Below, piece after piece: positions 18,076-26,300 of a stretch of DNA of 44,080 bases. Source of the DNA: Bacteroidota bacterium (lineage in GTDB: Bacteria > Bacteroidota > Ignavibacteria > Ignavibacteriales > Melioribacteraceae); the NCBI GenBank assembly GCA_021801605.1, contig JAJYXU010000090.1:1-44080 (forward strand). Direction: 5' to 3'. The first letter of the stretch is position 1; each line of letters starts with the position of its first letter. The notes below the pieces were generated by a model that worked only from the letters and a program-made list of their open reading frames with translations, searched no databases and was not told where the DNA came from. The position numbers and the translations under genes were made by a program.

Positions 18076-19254
18076 CTATTTAGTGTTTTTCTTTGTAAAA
18101 AGTTGAATGATTTCTTTGCTGATCTTTCTGCACGCTATTTCAATTCCTTGATCAATCTTCTGAATTGATTCTTCAATCGAATCAAAATATTCGGCAATCT
18201 CAATCACTTTTAAAGTTTCAATTTTGGGCAAGTCGCCGTCGCTGCTTCCGCAAATGAAAGTAATTGGAATATTCTTTTCGGCAAATTCATTAACAACAAT
18301 GAAAGCGCCTTTATTTAAGAATGTTTGAGAATCGAGTTTACCTTCGCCGGTAATAACAAAATCAAGATCGGAAACATCGGCATGAACTTTCAAATCGTTT
18401 CTGATAAATTGATCGGCGTATTTTTCATCTGCATTAAAAAATATTTTCATTGCCGCTGCAATACCGCCGCCGGCACCGCTTAATTTGGTTTGTGTCTCTT
18501 CATCAACTTCCAGTTCATCCAATAAATGAATAAAACCTTTTTCCATTGTAACAGATTCTTCATCTGTAGCGCCTTTTTGTTCGGCAAATAATAAACTTGA
18601 GCCGTCAATTCCCAGCAGCGGATTTTCAACATCAATTATCAGTTCTATCTTGAAAGGAAGCTCTACTTCAGGAACTACAATTTTTTCAACGAGCGAAAAG
18701 TTTTTAGGTAAAACTTCCAGCTTATTATCCTTTGCATCGTAAAACTCTAGACCGAACATTTCCATCATTCCCATACCTAAATCGTTTGTTCCAGTTCCGC
18801 CAATCCCTATAACTATTTTTTCAACATCCATAACTCCAGCATTAACTGAATCAAAGATATGTAAAAGAAGATCTCCCATGCCTTTGGAAGAAAGAGAGAG
18901 CGGTTTTCTAAATTCTTCCGGAATAATTTTCAATCCTAATACTTCTGCGGATTCAACATACAAAGTTTTAGTTTCTTGAAAGTAACCCACTGGACAGAAA
19001 AATTTATCGTCGTTAAAAGAATTTGATATTTCGAAATGAAGGAATTCAACGCCAAAATTTCTTTGACACACCTGTAAAAAGCCGTCTCCTCCGTCTGAAA
19101 TCGGCTTAAGCCAAAAATCAATTTTGGATTTAATCTCATCCGGCAATAATCTGAAAAGAGATCCTTTGATATATTCTGTAATCTCAACTGAATCTGCGCA
19201 TTCTTTAAAACTGTTTGGCGCAATTAAAACTTTGAATTGTTTTTGATTATTCAA
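18076..19254 (-). CDS. Glycerate kinase (GarK/GlxK family), TTG start
   Basis: A 392-aa glycerate kinase that makes 2- or 3-phosphoglycerate from glycerate and ATP. Family segments are VLIAPNSFKECADSVE, ISDGGDGF, GIGGTGTNDLGMGMMEMFG, SGAGGGIAAAM and the C-terminal VITGEGKLDSQTFLNKG. The start is TTG at 19254, 6 nt after the stop of the HIT gene, with AAAAGG upstream, so the two are probably co-transcribed. An alternative ATG start is not available near the conserved N-terminus. Which carbon is phosphorylated cannot be told from the sequence; most bacterial relatives make 2-phosphoglycerate. Confidence 0.9.
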   Translation of the reverse strand: MNNQKQFKVLIAPNSFKECADSVEITEYIKGSLFRLLPDEIKSKIDFWLKPISDGGDGFLQVCQRNFGVEFLHFEISNSFNDDKFFCPVGYFQETKTLYVESAEVLGLKIIPEEFRKPLSLSSKGMGDLLLHIFDSVNAGVMDVEKIVIGIGGTGTNDLGMGMMEMFGLEFYDAKDNKLEVLPKNFSLVEKIVVPEVELPFKIELIIDVENPLLGIDGSSLLFAEQKGATDEESVTMEKGFIHLLDELEVDEETQTKLSGAGGGIAAAMKIFFNADEKYADQFIRNDLKVHADVSDLDFVITGEGKLDSQTFLNKGAFIVVNEFAEKNIPITFICGSSDGDLPKIETLKVIEIAEYFDSIEESIQKIDQGIEIACRKISKEIIQLFTKKNTK

Positions 19255-19260
19255 AATGTG

Positions 19261-19767
19261 CTACCTTTTTAATAATTGTTCAAATGCATTGATTAAATTT
19301 TTCTTTGTTTCCAATAAATCCTGTGAAATTATTTTCACTTCTCCTACAGCAGGCATAAAATTAATATCACCGTTCCAGCGCGGCACAACATGAAAATGTA
19401 GATGGGAATCGATACCGGCACCGGCAGCTTTACCAAGATTTGCACCAAAATTATAACCTTGCGGTTTCATGGTAATATCAAGCGCTTTTATTGAGAGCTG
19501 AACCATCTTCATCATTTCATTCATTTCATTGTCGTTAAGACCGTTCATATCGCTTTGATGACGGTAAGGAATAATTAAAAGATGACCGCTGTTATAGGGA
19601 TATAAATTCAGCATCACATAACATAATTCATTTTTATAGATCAGAAGAGAATCATCATCTTCAAGCGAGAGTTTCGGCGCTTCACAAAAAACACATGCGT
19701 CGGTATCTTTCTTAGTCTTAAAAGAATCTATATAATTTGAGCGCCAGGGCGACCAGAGTTTTTCCAT
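19261..19767 (-). CDS. HIT-family nucleotide hydrolase/phosphorylase (Ap4A-type)
   Basis: A 168-aa HIT protein with the histidine triad HLHFHVVP (His122, 124, 126), CVFC (25-28) and His61/His70, which could form a zinc site as in the Ap4A phosphorylase-like branch. The N-terminus MEKLWSPWRSNYI matches that branch closely, which fixes the start at 19767. There is no ribosome site: the T-run of a terminator-like hairpin (19778-19802) ends just before the start codon. Members act on dinucleoside polyphosphates or nucleoside phosphoramidates; the exact substrate is open. The glycerate kinase gene follows after 6 nt. Confidence 0.9.
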   Translation of the reverse strand: MEKLWSPWRSNYIDSFKTKKDTDACVFCEAPKLSLEDDDSLLIYKNELCYVMLNLYPYNSGHLLIIPYRHQSDMNGLNDNEMNEMMKMVQLSIKALDITMKPQGYNFGANLGKAAGAGIDSHLHFHVVPRWNGDINFMPAVGEVKIISQDLLETKKNLINAFEQLLKR

Positions 19768-19771
19768 AAAT

Positions 19772-19802
19772 AAAAAAGGCGGAAGTTGAAATTACTTCCG
19801 CC
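19772..19802 (-). terminator. Intrinsic terminator after the EF-G2 gene, abutting the HIT start
   Basis: On the minus strand the perfect 9-bp stem GGCGGAAGT/ACTTCCGCC with a 7-nt loop is followed by TTTTTT. It lies 21 nt after the EF-G-like stop. The T-run ends 5 nt before the HIT ATG, leaving no room for a separate promoter or ribosome site. Confidence 0.8.
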
Positions 19803-19823
19803 CGTAATTTAATCAGAATATAA

Positions 19824-21920
19824 TTATTCTGCTTCTTCTTCTTTATGCTTTTGATATTCTTCGATAACCTTAGCTTCGGTATCTTTTGGCACTTCTTCAT
19901 AATGAGAAAAACTCATTGCAAACATTCCCCGTCCTGATGTTAAACTGCGTAGCTGTGTTGAATATTTATGAAGTTCTGCCAAAGGAACTTTTGCCTTGAT
20001 GATCTGGAATGAATTATCGGAATCCATGTTTTGTATTTTTCCGCGTCGTCCCGAAATATCTCCCATAACATCGCCCATATATTTTTCCGGAATCTTTACA
20101 TTGATATCATAAATCGGTTCAAGTAACATTGGTTTTGCTTCAAGAAAACCTTTCTTGAATGCTTGTGAAGCAGCTATCTTGAATGATACTTCATCGGAAT
20201 CAACTGCATGGTATGTTCCGTCGAACAATGTAACTCTAACATCAACCACTTTGCTGCCTGTTAAAATTCCTTTGGTCATAATTTCTTTCAACCCTTTTTC
20301 AACAGCAGGAATGAAACGTCCCGGAACAACACCGCCGACAATTGCATCAACGAATTCATAACCAGTTCCTCTCGGAAGCGGTTCAAGCTTCAGATGAACA
20401 TGACCATATTGACCGCGCCCGCCGGATTGTTTTTTATGTTTGTATTCGGAATCTTCACATTTACCTTTTATAGTTTCTCTGTATGGAATTCTCGGTTCAA
20501 CTAATTCCACATCAACAGCATAACGGTCTTTTAACAATTTAATGGCAAGATTCAACTGAAGTTCACCTTGTCCCGATACAATCGTTTGAGAAATTTCACC
20601 GTCGAATTTTGTTCTAAGAGTTGGTTCTTCTTCGTGAGCTGTATGCAAAGCTGCGGAAATTTTATCCTCATCGCCTTTTGCTTTTGGTTTAACAGCAAAA
20701 CGAATTACCGGCTCCGGGTATTCAATTCCCGGGAGAAGAATAGTGAAATTTTTTGAACATAGAGTATCGCCGGTATGACTGTCTTTCAGCTTAACAACCG
20801 CGCCGATATCACCGGCATTTAATTTTGCAACATCTTTCCTATTGTGTCCGTTAAGAACATAAATTTGACCAAGGCGTTCAACTTTATCTCTGTGTGTATT
20901 TTGAAGATCCATACCGGGCGCGAGCGAACCGGAATAAACTTTGAATATAGATAGTTCGCCAACATGCTGTTCTGATAATGATTTAAAAATTAGAAGAGCA
21001 GGTTCACCTTTTACATCGCAGTTTAATTTAATTTTTTTGCCGCCATCTTTCATTACTGCTTCAACAGGTTCTCTTTCGTTAGGCGCTGGAAAATATTTAA
21101 CAACATATTCTAAAAATGTATTCTGTCCGATGGCTTTTGAACCTGCGAATGCAAATGCCGGGATTAATCCGCCGCTAATGATTGATACCTTAAGACCTTT
21201 TTGAATTTCGTCATCACTTAAATTGCCTTCCTCAAAAAATTTATTCATTAGTTCTTCGTTGGATTCTGCAATTTTCTCAACAAGAATTTCTCTCAGCTTA
21301 TCTGCATGCGGCTTCAAATCGGCAGGGATTTCTTCTTCAGTAATTTTTTTAGAACCTGCATCTTCATATGTAATCATCTTCATCTTAACAAGATCAATAA
21401 CCGAATTGAAATTCAATCCTTCTTTTACCGGAAAAGAAACTACTGTAATATCATGACTCAAACGTGTTTTAGATTGTGCAATTGTTTCAAAAAATTTAGA
21501 ATGTTCGTTATCGCATTTGTTAATTATAACTGCTGCCGGAAGTTTATTTTTTCTAACTACTTCCCATGTTTGTTCTGTTCCAACCTCAACACCTTCAAAG
21601 CTTTTAATAACCGAAATAGCAACATCTGCAACATGCAAAGATGAAATAACCTGACCTATAAAATCCGGAAAACCGGGAGTATCAAGTATATTTATTTTTG
21701 TGTTGTTCCATTCAACATGAAGAGGCGAAGCGGCAATCGAAATTCTTTTTTCAATTTCGTTTGCATTAAAATCTGAAGTAGTATTGCCCTCTTCAACTTT
21801 TCCAATACGATTTATTTCTCCTCCGGTGAACAAAAGAATTTCTGAAATCGTAGTTTTACCACTTCCTCCGTGACCCACAAGCGCTATGTTTCTAATAGCT
21901 TCTGCATTATACTCTTTCAA
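19824..21920 (-). CDS. EF-G-like translational GTPase (EF-G2 type)
   Basis: A 698-aa EF-G paralogue. The P-loop is GHGGSGKT (16-23) rather than the GHIDAGKT of canonical EF-G, G3 is DTPG (80-83) and G4 is NKCD (134-137). Domains II-V follow, including RGQYGHVHLKLEPL and the domain V segment GDISGRRGKIQNMDSD. Proteins with this GHGGSGKT loop form the EF-G2 (FusA2) group; their translocation activity is doubtful and differs between species. It is the last gene of an operon with the YtxH and DUF948 genes (31-nt gap, AAGGAG before the start) and ends at a strong terminator. Confidence 0.9.
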   Translation of the reverse strand: MKEYNAEAIRNIALVGHGGSGKTTISEILLFTGGEINRIGKVEEGNTTSDFNANEIEKRISIAASPLHVEWNNTKINILDTPGFPDFIGQVISSLHVADVAISVIKSFEGVEVGTEQTWEVVRKNKLPAAVIINKCDNEHSKFFETIAQSKTRLSHDITVVSFPVKEGLNFNSVIDLVKMKMITYEDAGSKKITEEEIPADLKPHADKLREILVEKIAESNEELMNKFFEEGNLSDDEIQKGLKVSIISGGLIPAFAFAGSKAIGQNTFLEYVVKYFPAPNEREPVEAVMKDGGKKIKLNCDVKGEPALLIFKSLSEQHVGELSIFKVYSGSLAPGMDLQNTHRDKVERLGQIYVLNGHNRKDVAKLNAGDIGAVVKLKDSHTGDTLCSKNFTILLPGIEYPEPVIRFAVKPKAKGDEDKISAALHTAHEEEPTLRTKFDGEISQTIVSGQGELQLNLAIKLLKDRYAVDVELVEPRIPYRETIKGKCEDSEYKHKKQSGGRGQYGHVHLKLEPLPRGTGYEFVDAIVGGVVPGRFIPAVEKGLKEIMTKGILTGSKVVDVRVTLFDGTYHAVDSDEVSFKIAASQAFKKGFLEAKPMLLEPIYDINVKIPEKYMGDVMGDISGRRGKIQNMDSDNSFQIIKAKVPLAELHKYSTQLRSLTSGRGMFAMSFSHYEEVPKDTEAKVIEEYQKHKEEEAE

Positions 21921-21951
21921 GATAGATTCTCCTTATTTGAACAAGAAAAAA

Positions 21952-22332
21952 TTACCTACGTTTAAATGCATTCCAAAAAGCAGAGGCGCCTTTTGTAAAT
22001 GCCTTGATATTTTTGATAAGATCTTTGGCAGGATACTCAACATCGCGAAAATTCTTTAGAGAAGTGAGACCCGAAATACGTTCTCGTATTTTTTTTATTG
22101 ATATGTCAATTTCATCCCAGTAGTATTCAACTTCCGAAACAATGCGATTTACTTTACTAGTCATTCCTCCTAAGTTTTCTATAATTGGATCGGTTTTTTG
22201 GACAAACTCGTGAACATCTTTACGAACAGCTTCCACATTTTCTGTAATTCTTTTTAAGTAAAGGATAGCAAAAATACATAATGCGGAAGCTGACAGAATT
22301 AAAATGATAAGAAGGAGATCAATTAGACTCAT
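21952..22332 (-). CDS. DUF948-type membrane-anchored coiled-coil protein
   Basis: A 126-aa protein with one N-terminal membrane helix (about 4-26, LIDLLLIILILSASALCIFA) and a helical, coiled-coil tail, as in DUF948 family proteins (ITENVEAVRKDVHEFVQKTD). The family is often paired with YtxH proteins, as here, where the YtxH gene ends 6 nt upstream. No enzymatic motif is seen. A structural or stress-related role at the membrane is only inferred. Confidence 0.7.
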   Translation of the reverse strand: MSLIDLLLIILILSASALCIFAILYLKRITENVEAVRKDVHEFVQKTDPIIENLGGMTSKVNRIVSEVEYYWDEIDISIKKIRERISGLTSLKNFRDVEYPAKDLIKNIKAFTKGASAFWNAFKRR

Positions 22333-22338
22333 AAAATT

Positions 22339-22758
22339 TTACGCATCCTTCTCGGTTTTGTATGCATCCATACCCGCCTTAATTGCTGTTTTCAAACGCT
22401 CGCTTTCTTTCTCAATTTTTTCTTTTCCAAGATGAGCAACGTTACCCGCTTTATCTTTTGCTTCATTCAAAATTTTTTCTGCTTCGCCTAAGAGTGTATC
22501 AACTTTTTCCTTAGTCTCAGCCACCAATTTTTCGGATTTTTTTTTACCCTCGTTTATGAGTTGAGAAGCTTTGTCTTTGGCTTTCGAGATATACTCATCA
22601 GCATCTTCAATTAAATCTTGCGATTTGTTTTTTATATCTTCGCGTAATTCTTTACCGGATTTCGGTGCAAAAAGAAGCGCAATAATTGAACCTACTGCAG
22701 CACCGGTTAAGAAGCCAATCAACAATCCTTTTCCCATTCCACTTTCTTCATTCTGCAT
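22339..22758 (-). CDS. YtxH-domain protein
   Basis: A 139-aa protein starting with a short glycine-rich membrane segment, GKGLLIGFLTGAAVGSIIAL, followed by LFAPKSGKELR, the YtxH hallmark. The rest is a long amphipathic, Lys/Glu/Ala-rich helix with LEA-like repeats (AKDKASQLINEGKKKSEKL). YtxH proteins in Bacillus are general-stress proteins; the role here is inferred. The start at 22758 has GGAGG upstream. It is the first gene of the operon with DUF948 and EF-G2, and a promoter-like pair lies at 22794-22822. Confidence 0.8.
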   Translation of the reverse strand: MQNEESGMGKGLLIGFLTGAAVGSIIALLFAPKSGKELREDIKNKSQDLIEDADEYISKAKDKASQLINEGKKKSEKLVAETKEKVDTLLGEAEKILNEAKDKAGNVAHLGKEKIEKESERLKTAIKAGMDAYKTEKDA

Positions 22759-22793
22759 AATGATCCTCCATCGTTTTTATTTGAACTGGTGCT

Positions 22794-22822
22794 AAAATAT
22801 AAACAGTGGCTTCTAAAATCAA
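22794..22822 (-). promoter_or_regulatory. Candidate Bacteroidota-type promoter of the ytxH operon
   Basis: On the minus strand TTG (22820-22822), an 18-nt spacer, then TATATTTT (22794-22801) match the TTG/TAnnTTTG pattern with one mismatch. It lies 36 nt before the ytxH start. Confidence 0.45.
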
Positions 22823-23019
22823 GGATAGAAAGGTCGAGAAGTTTATTGTTATGAACGAGTGTTAATACAGGAAAAATTGCTATCAAACTTTTCATTACGA
22901 AGATATTTTGTAATCAGTGAAAAGTGAAAGGTCAATAGTTTTTAGTTCATACTTCTCGCCTTTCAATTCTCATCCGTCTTAGATTTTCTCACGTGGAAAA
23001 ATTTAACTAGTTTAATAAC
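22823..23019. other. Intergenic stretch without a gene (ytxH to spoVG)
   Basis: Part of the 334-nt gap 22759-23092. It contains AGTGAAAGG near 22924 and CCTTTCAATTCTC near 22961, another degenerate inverted repeat text resembling 38990-39050. No credible ORF, RNA gene or ribosome site was seen. Confidence 0.4.
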
Positions 23020-23046
23020 ATGGCTCAATAGAAAGCATTGAGCCAT
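23020..23046 (-). terminator. Hairpin downstream of spoVG, probable terminator without U-run
   Basis: A perfect 10-bp stem, ATGGCTCAAT/ATTGAGCCAT, with a 7-nt loop lies 46 nt after the spoVG-like stop. No T-run follows on the minus strand, so it may stabilise the 3' end rather than stop transcription by itself. Confidence 0.5.
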
Positions 23047-23092
23047 AGCTTATTCAAAAACGAATCAGATAAACTAGGATAAAATTTTTCAG

Positions 23093-23347
23093 CTACTTAT
23101 GGGTTTTGTTATACTCCTCGATGGCAAGTCTTTCCAATGAGGATTTCATTTCTTTCGGTAGAATAACAGATTCATAATACTTTCCATCTTTTCCTTTTTG
23201 ATCCGGCGACGAGATGAACAAACCGTTGGCGCCGTTGACAAGACGGAACCCTTTGATAATAATTTCATCGGGTGTTTGAATGTCGAAGAAAGCAGCCATT
23301 TTTCCGCCTTCTTTGTTTTCTAACGGATTCATACGGACAATTTTCAT
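23093..23347 (-). CDS. spoVG: SpoVG-family RNA/DNA-binding regulator
   Basis: An 84-aa SpoVG protein: KIVRMNP, KMAAFFDIQTPDEIIIKGFR, GLFISSPDQKGKDGKYYESV and ILPKEMKSSLE. SpoVG proteins are small nucleic-acid binders that act as global regulators, and they are found well outside spore formers. AAAGGAG lies 8 nt before the ATG. The gene stands alone, with long non-coding stretches on both sides, and a short palindrome (TTCCA CTT TGGAA, 23394-23406) lies 47 nt upstream. The name is by family and implies no sporulation here. Confidence 0.9.
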   Translation of the reverse strand: MKIVRMNPLENKEGGKMAAFFDIQTPDEIIIKGFRLVNGANGLFISSPDQKGKDGKYYESVILPKEMKSSLERLAIEEYNKTHK

Positions 23348-23562
23348 ATTGGACTCCTTTTAATAAAGTTGTTTTGAAAATGATTTAATAACATTCCACT
23401 TTGGAACACAGCAATTAGAAAACGTGCAATTATAAATTCTTCAAATGAAATGAACAGTGATTGAAATATATGTCTCTGTTATCAAATCAGATTCAATAGT
23501 AAAATCATATTTGAACAGCAAGATTTCCGGAGAACCGAAGTGAAGGATTGAGAAGAATAAAC

Positions 23563-23691
23563 TTGAAAAGAATAACTGTAATTAATCCCGCCGAACGTTA
23601 CCCGGTGATTACTAAAGAGAAAACCAACCGCATTAATTACTCGCCAAAAAATGTATTTTATTATTACAGAAAAACACTACTTGTAAATTAA
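23563..23691 (+). CDS. Possible small protein, 42 aa, unrecognised
   Basis: In the 536-nt gap between spoVG and icd an open frame from TTG (23563; another in-frame TTG at 23548) encodes a 42-aa basic, Tyr-rich peptide including INPAERYPVITKEKTNRINY and ending YYYRKTLLVN. Composition is protein-like, but there is no ATG, only a weak AAGGA upstream, and no homologue that I recognise. It could equally be a decayed gene or chance. Confidence 0.22.
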   Translation: MKRITVINPAERYPVITKEKTNRINYSPKNVFYYYRKTLLVN

Positions 23692-23762
23692 CATTTCAAT
23701 TAAAAATATCAAATATTTTTTTTGAATTGTGTGGACTTACGGAGTTTGCGAAATAAAAAGGA

Positions 23763-23872
23763 AGAGATTGTCTCATAAGTAAAATTTTTTAAATAATAGA
23801 CCGCTGATAGACACAGATTAAACAGATTTTCACAGATTTTTTATTTGAATAATTACTTATGAGACAACCTCT
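23763..23872. mobile_element. MITE-like element of 110 bp with 20-bp terminal inverted repeats
   Basis: The ends AGAGATTGTCTCATAAGTAA (23763-23782) and TTACTTATGAGACAACCTCT (23853-23872) pair over 20 bp with one mismatch. There is no ORF inside; the core holds a family B text (ACAGATTAAACAGATTTTCA). A solo end lies at 16974-16992. The end sequence resembles those of IS1182/IS5-like elements, but the family is not proven. It lies 11 nt beyond the stop of icd. Confidence 0.65.
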
Positions 23873-23883
23873 ACAAAAATGTA

Positions 23884-25134
23884 TTACATGTTTTTAATAA
23901 TTGCTTTACCAAAATCCGAGCATCTTAATTCTTTGGCGCCTTTCATCAGACGTGCAAAATCGTAAGTAACGGTTTTTTGTTTGATTGCTTTGCCTATCGC
24001 TTTTTCAATTAGACGCGCGGCTTTAGTCCAACCCATATATTCCAGCATCATCACACCGGAGAGAATAACAGAACCCGGGTTGACTTTATCCAATCCTGCA
24101 TATTTAGGAGCTGTACCGTGTGTTGCTTCAAATACACCGCCGAAATAACTCATGTTCGCACCAGGTGCAATTCCCAATCCACCAACTTGAGCCGCAGTTG
24201 CATCAGATAAATAATCGCCATTTAAATTCGGTGTAGCGAGAACAGAATATTCAGTTGGACGTAACAGAACTTGCTGGAAAATACTATCAGCAATGCGGTC
24301 TTTAATTAATATTTTCCCTTCAGGCATTTTACCGTTGAATTTTTTCCAGAGATCATCTTCAGAAACTGTTACATCGGCAAAATATTTTTTAGCAGTTTCA
24401 TAACCCCATTCCTTAAAAGATCCTTCAGTAAATTTCATAATATTACCTTTATGAACAAGAGTAACGTTTTCACGTTTGTTGGCAATTGCATATTCAATCG
24501 CTTTCTTAACAAGCCGTTCAGTTCCAAACTTGCTCATCGGTTTAATACCAATTCCGGATTCAATGCGAATCTTCTTATCAAACTTTTTATTAATGTATTT
24601 GATAAGATCTGTCGCTTCTTTGGATTCAGCCTTAAATTCTATTCCGGCATAAACATCTTCCGTGTTTTCACGAAAGATCACAACATCTAAATCTTGAGGG
24701 CGTTTTACAGGACTTGGAGTACCGGCATAATATTTAACAGGACGAACACATGCAAACAAATCAAGTTCTTTTCTAAGTGCAACGTTTAAGCTTCTGATAC
24801 CGCCACCAATTGGTGTAGTCAAAGGTCCTTTAATTGCAATAATATATTCTTTGATCACATCAAGCGTTTCAGCCGGTAGCCATTGATTCTTTCCGTAAGT
24901 TTTAACTGCTTTCTCTCCGGCATAAATTTCCATCCAAACAATTTTCTTTTTCCCTTTGTATGCTTTTTCTACAGCGGCATCAAAAACCATTTGGGAAGCA
25001 AACCAAATATCTGGACCAATTCCGTCACCTTCGATAAATGGAATGATGGGATTATCAGGGACTGAAATCTTTCCGTCTTTTATAGAAATTTTTTCACCCG
25101 TAGAAGGAATAACAACTTTTTTGTACTTCGCCAT
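23884..25134 (-). CDS. icd: NADP-dependent isocitrate dehydrogenase, E. coli type
   Basis: A 416-aa dimeric-type isocitrate dehydrogenase that makes 2-oxoglutarate and CO2 in the TCA cycle. The substrate loop [17 protein letters not shown] has the Ser and Asn that contact isocitrate. [16 protein letters not shown] and the coenzyme segment [17 protein letters not shown] have the Lys-Tyr pair that marks NADP use in the E. coli enzyme. The start at 25134 is chosen because GGGAG lies 6 nt upstream; the ATG at 25146 has none. Its presence matters for reading the second, divergent dehydrogenase at 37809-38987, which is then not needed for the TCA step. Confidence 0.95.
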   Translation of the reverse strand: MAKYKKVVIPSTGEKISIKDGKISVPDNPIIPFIEGDGIGPDIWFASQMVFDAAVEKAYKGKKKIVWMEIYAGEKAVKTYGKNQWLPAETLDVIKEYIIAIKGPLTTPIGGGIRSLNVALRKELDLFACVRPVKYYAGTPSPVKRPQDLDVVIFRENTEDVYAGIEFKAESKEATDLIKYINKKFDKKIRIESGIGIKPMSKFGTERLVKKAIEYAIANKRENVTLVHKGNIMKFTEGSFKEWGYETAKKYFADVTVSEDDLWKKFNGKMPEGKILIKDRIADSIFQQVLLRPTEYSVLATPNLNGDYLSDATAAQVGGLGIAPGANMSYFGGVFEATHGTAPKYAGLDKVNPGSVILSGVMMLEYMGWTKAARLIEKAIGKAIKQKTVTYDFARLMKGAKELRCSDFGKAIIKNM

Positions 25135-25213
25135 TTTTACTCCCATTTTATATTTCTAATTATTGTAAAAACTTTTCATATGAAAAATAATATATCTGAA
25201 AAGAGTAGACAAG

Positions 25214-25792
25214 CTAAAGAACATCAATCAACGATTTATAAATTTTTGCCAACGGAAGACCAACAACATTGTAATAACAACCGTCAATACGTTTAACGAA
25301 GACAGCGCCGAAATCATCTTGGATGCCGTAAGCACCAGCTTTGTCCATAGGACTTCCGGTTTTTATATAATCTCTAATTTCTTTAGGAGATAATTTTTTG
25401 AATGTAACTTCCGTTTTTTCATAATCTGTAACACATTTTTTGTTATCTAAATTCTTTACTACAAATCCGGTATAAACGGAGTGTGTTCTTCCGCTCAGCT
25501 TAGACAAAATTCCAGAAGCATCTTTCTGATTTTTCGGCTTACCTATTACCACTTTATTCAGAACAACAATAGTATCGGCAGTAATCACAATTCCATTTTT
25601 AACTTTGGTTATAGCTGCATCAGATTTATGCAGAGCCAACCGTTTTACAGTTTGAATTGGATGTTCTCCATTCAATATCTCTTCATGTAGATCAACTGAG
25701 AACGAATTGAATTTGAGCCCGAGTTGTTTTAGTAATTTTCTTCTGCGTGGGGATCTGGAAGCCAGATATATTTTTGATTTAGTTATTAGCAT
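25214..25792 (-). CDS. maf: Maf-family nucleotide pyrophosphatase
   Basis: A 192-aa Maf protein with LASRSPRRRKLLKQLGL (substrate loop), TADTIVVLNKVVIGKP (catalytic Asp and Lys) and YTGFVV. Maf enzymes hydrolyse dTTP, UTP or modified nucleotides such as m7GTP to monophosphates and have been linked to septum inhibition. The YhdE or YceF subfamily cannot be assigned confidently; the SRSPRRRKLL and DKAGAYGIQ segments favour the dTTP/UTP pyrophosphatase (YhdE) branch. The start is at 25792. Neighbours are icd (67 nt away) and a secreted protein gene. Confidence 0.92.
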   Translation of the reverse strand: MLITKSKIYLASRSPRRRKLLKQLGLKFNSFSVDLHEEILNGEHPIQTVKRLALHKSDAAITKVKNGIVITADTIVVLNKVVIGKPKNQKDASGILSKLSGRTHSVYTGFVVKNLDNKKCVTDYEKTEVTFKKLSPKEIRDYIKTGSPMDKAGAYGIQDDFGAVFVKRIDGCYYNVVGLPLAKIYKSLIDVL

Positions 25793-25846
25793 GAAATTTT
25801 AAGGATTAGAAATTTGGTTGGATATGAATTTGAGTGAAAAATAATC

Positions 25847-26245
25847 TTAGCGGAACAATGCTTTTATACTTCCCCAAGTTCTTTTAACGCCTGTTGCACT
25901 GTTGTGCGCAACAGTAACTTCGCCCGAGTATGAAGTTGTTCCGTCGTTATCAACTATTTTTAACCTGTAAACATATACTTGTCCGGATGTTTTGAAAGCT
26001 GTTTGGTCAATGTATTCGTAATTTCGATCATTCTTTGGATAAACATTTCCAATTTCTACATATCCGCCACTAACTGTTCTACGCAGAACAACGAAATAAT
26101 TTAGGTTGGTTTCCGAGTTAGTTTCCCAGTTCAATACAACATTTCCACCGGAAGACTTTACAGTAAAACTTCTAAGATCAACTCCGGCAAATATTAATCC
26201 CGCCGTAATTAGAATCAGAAACGATATGAGATATTTTGTCTTCAT
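25847..26245 (-). CDS. Secreted fibronectin III-like protein, short
   Basis: A 132-aa protein with a signal peptide (MKTKYLISFLILITAGLIFA) and one fibronectin type III-like beta-sandwich: NVVLNWETNSETNLNYFVVL, YEYIDQTA and VYVYRLKIVDNDGT. This NWETNSETN pattern is typical of secreted repeats in Bacteroidota and Ignavibacteria surface proteins. The basic C-terminus (GVKRTWGSIKALFR) does not match the usual type IX sorting domain. No catalytic motif is seen. It is probably an exported structural or binding protein; partner unknown. Confidence 0.65.
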   Translation of the reverse strand: MKTKYLISFLILITAGLIFAGVDLRSFTVKSSGGNVVLNWETNSETNLNYFVVLRRTVSGGYVEIGNVYPKNDRNYEYIDQTAFKTSGQVYVYRLKIVDNDGTTSYSGEVTVAHNSATGVKRTWGSIKALFR

Positions 26246-26300
26246 CTTTTTTTACAGATCAAATATATTCTTCAAAGACAACTTTGTCAAGTTATTTATC

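Noticed and set aside
19718-19900. 60-aa minus-strand frame over the EF-G2 end and the terminator
   Set aside because: It covers the terminator hairpin and the C-terminal codons of EF-G2 in another frame; no ribosome site or family signal.
23876-23900. Short A/T hairpin at the icd stop as a terminator
   Set aside because: The stem is only A/T pairs inside the last codons of icd; too weak to call.
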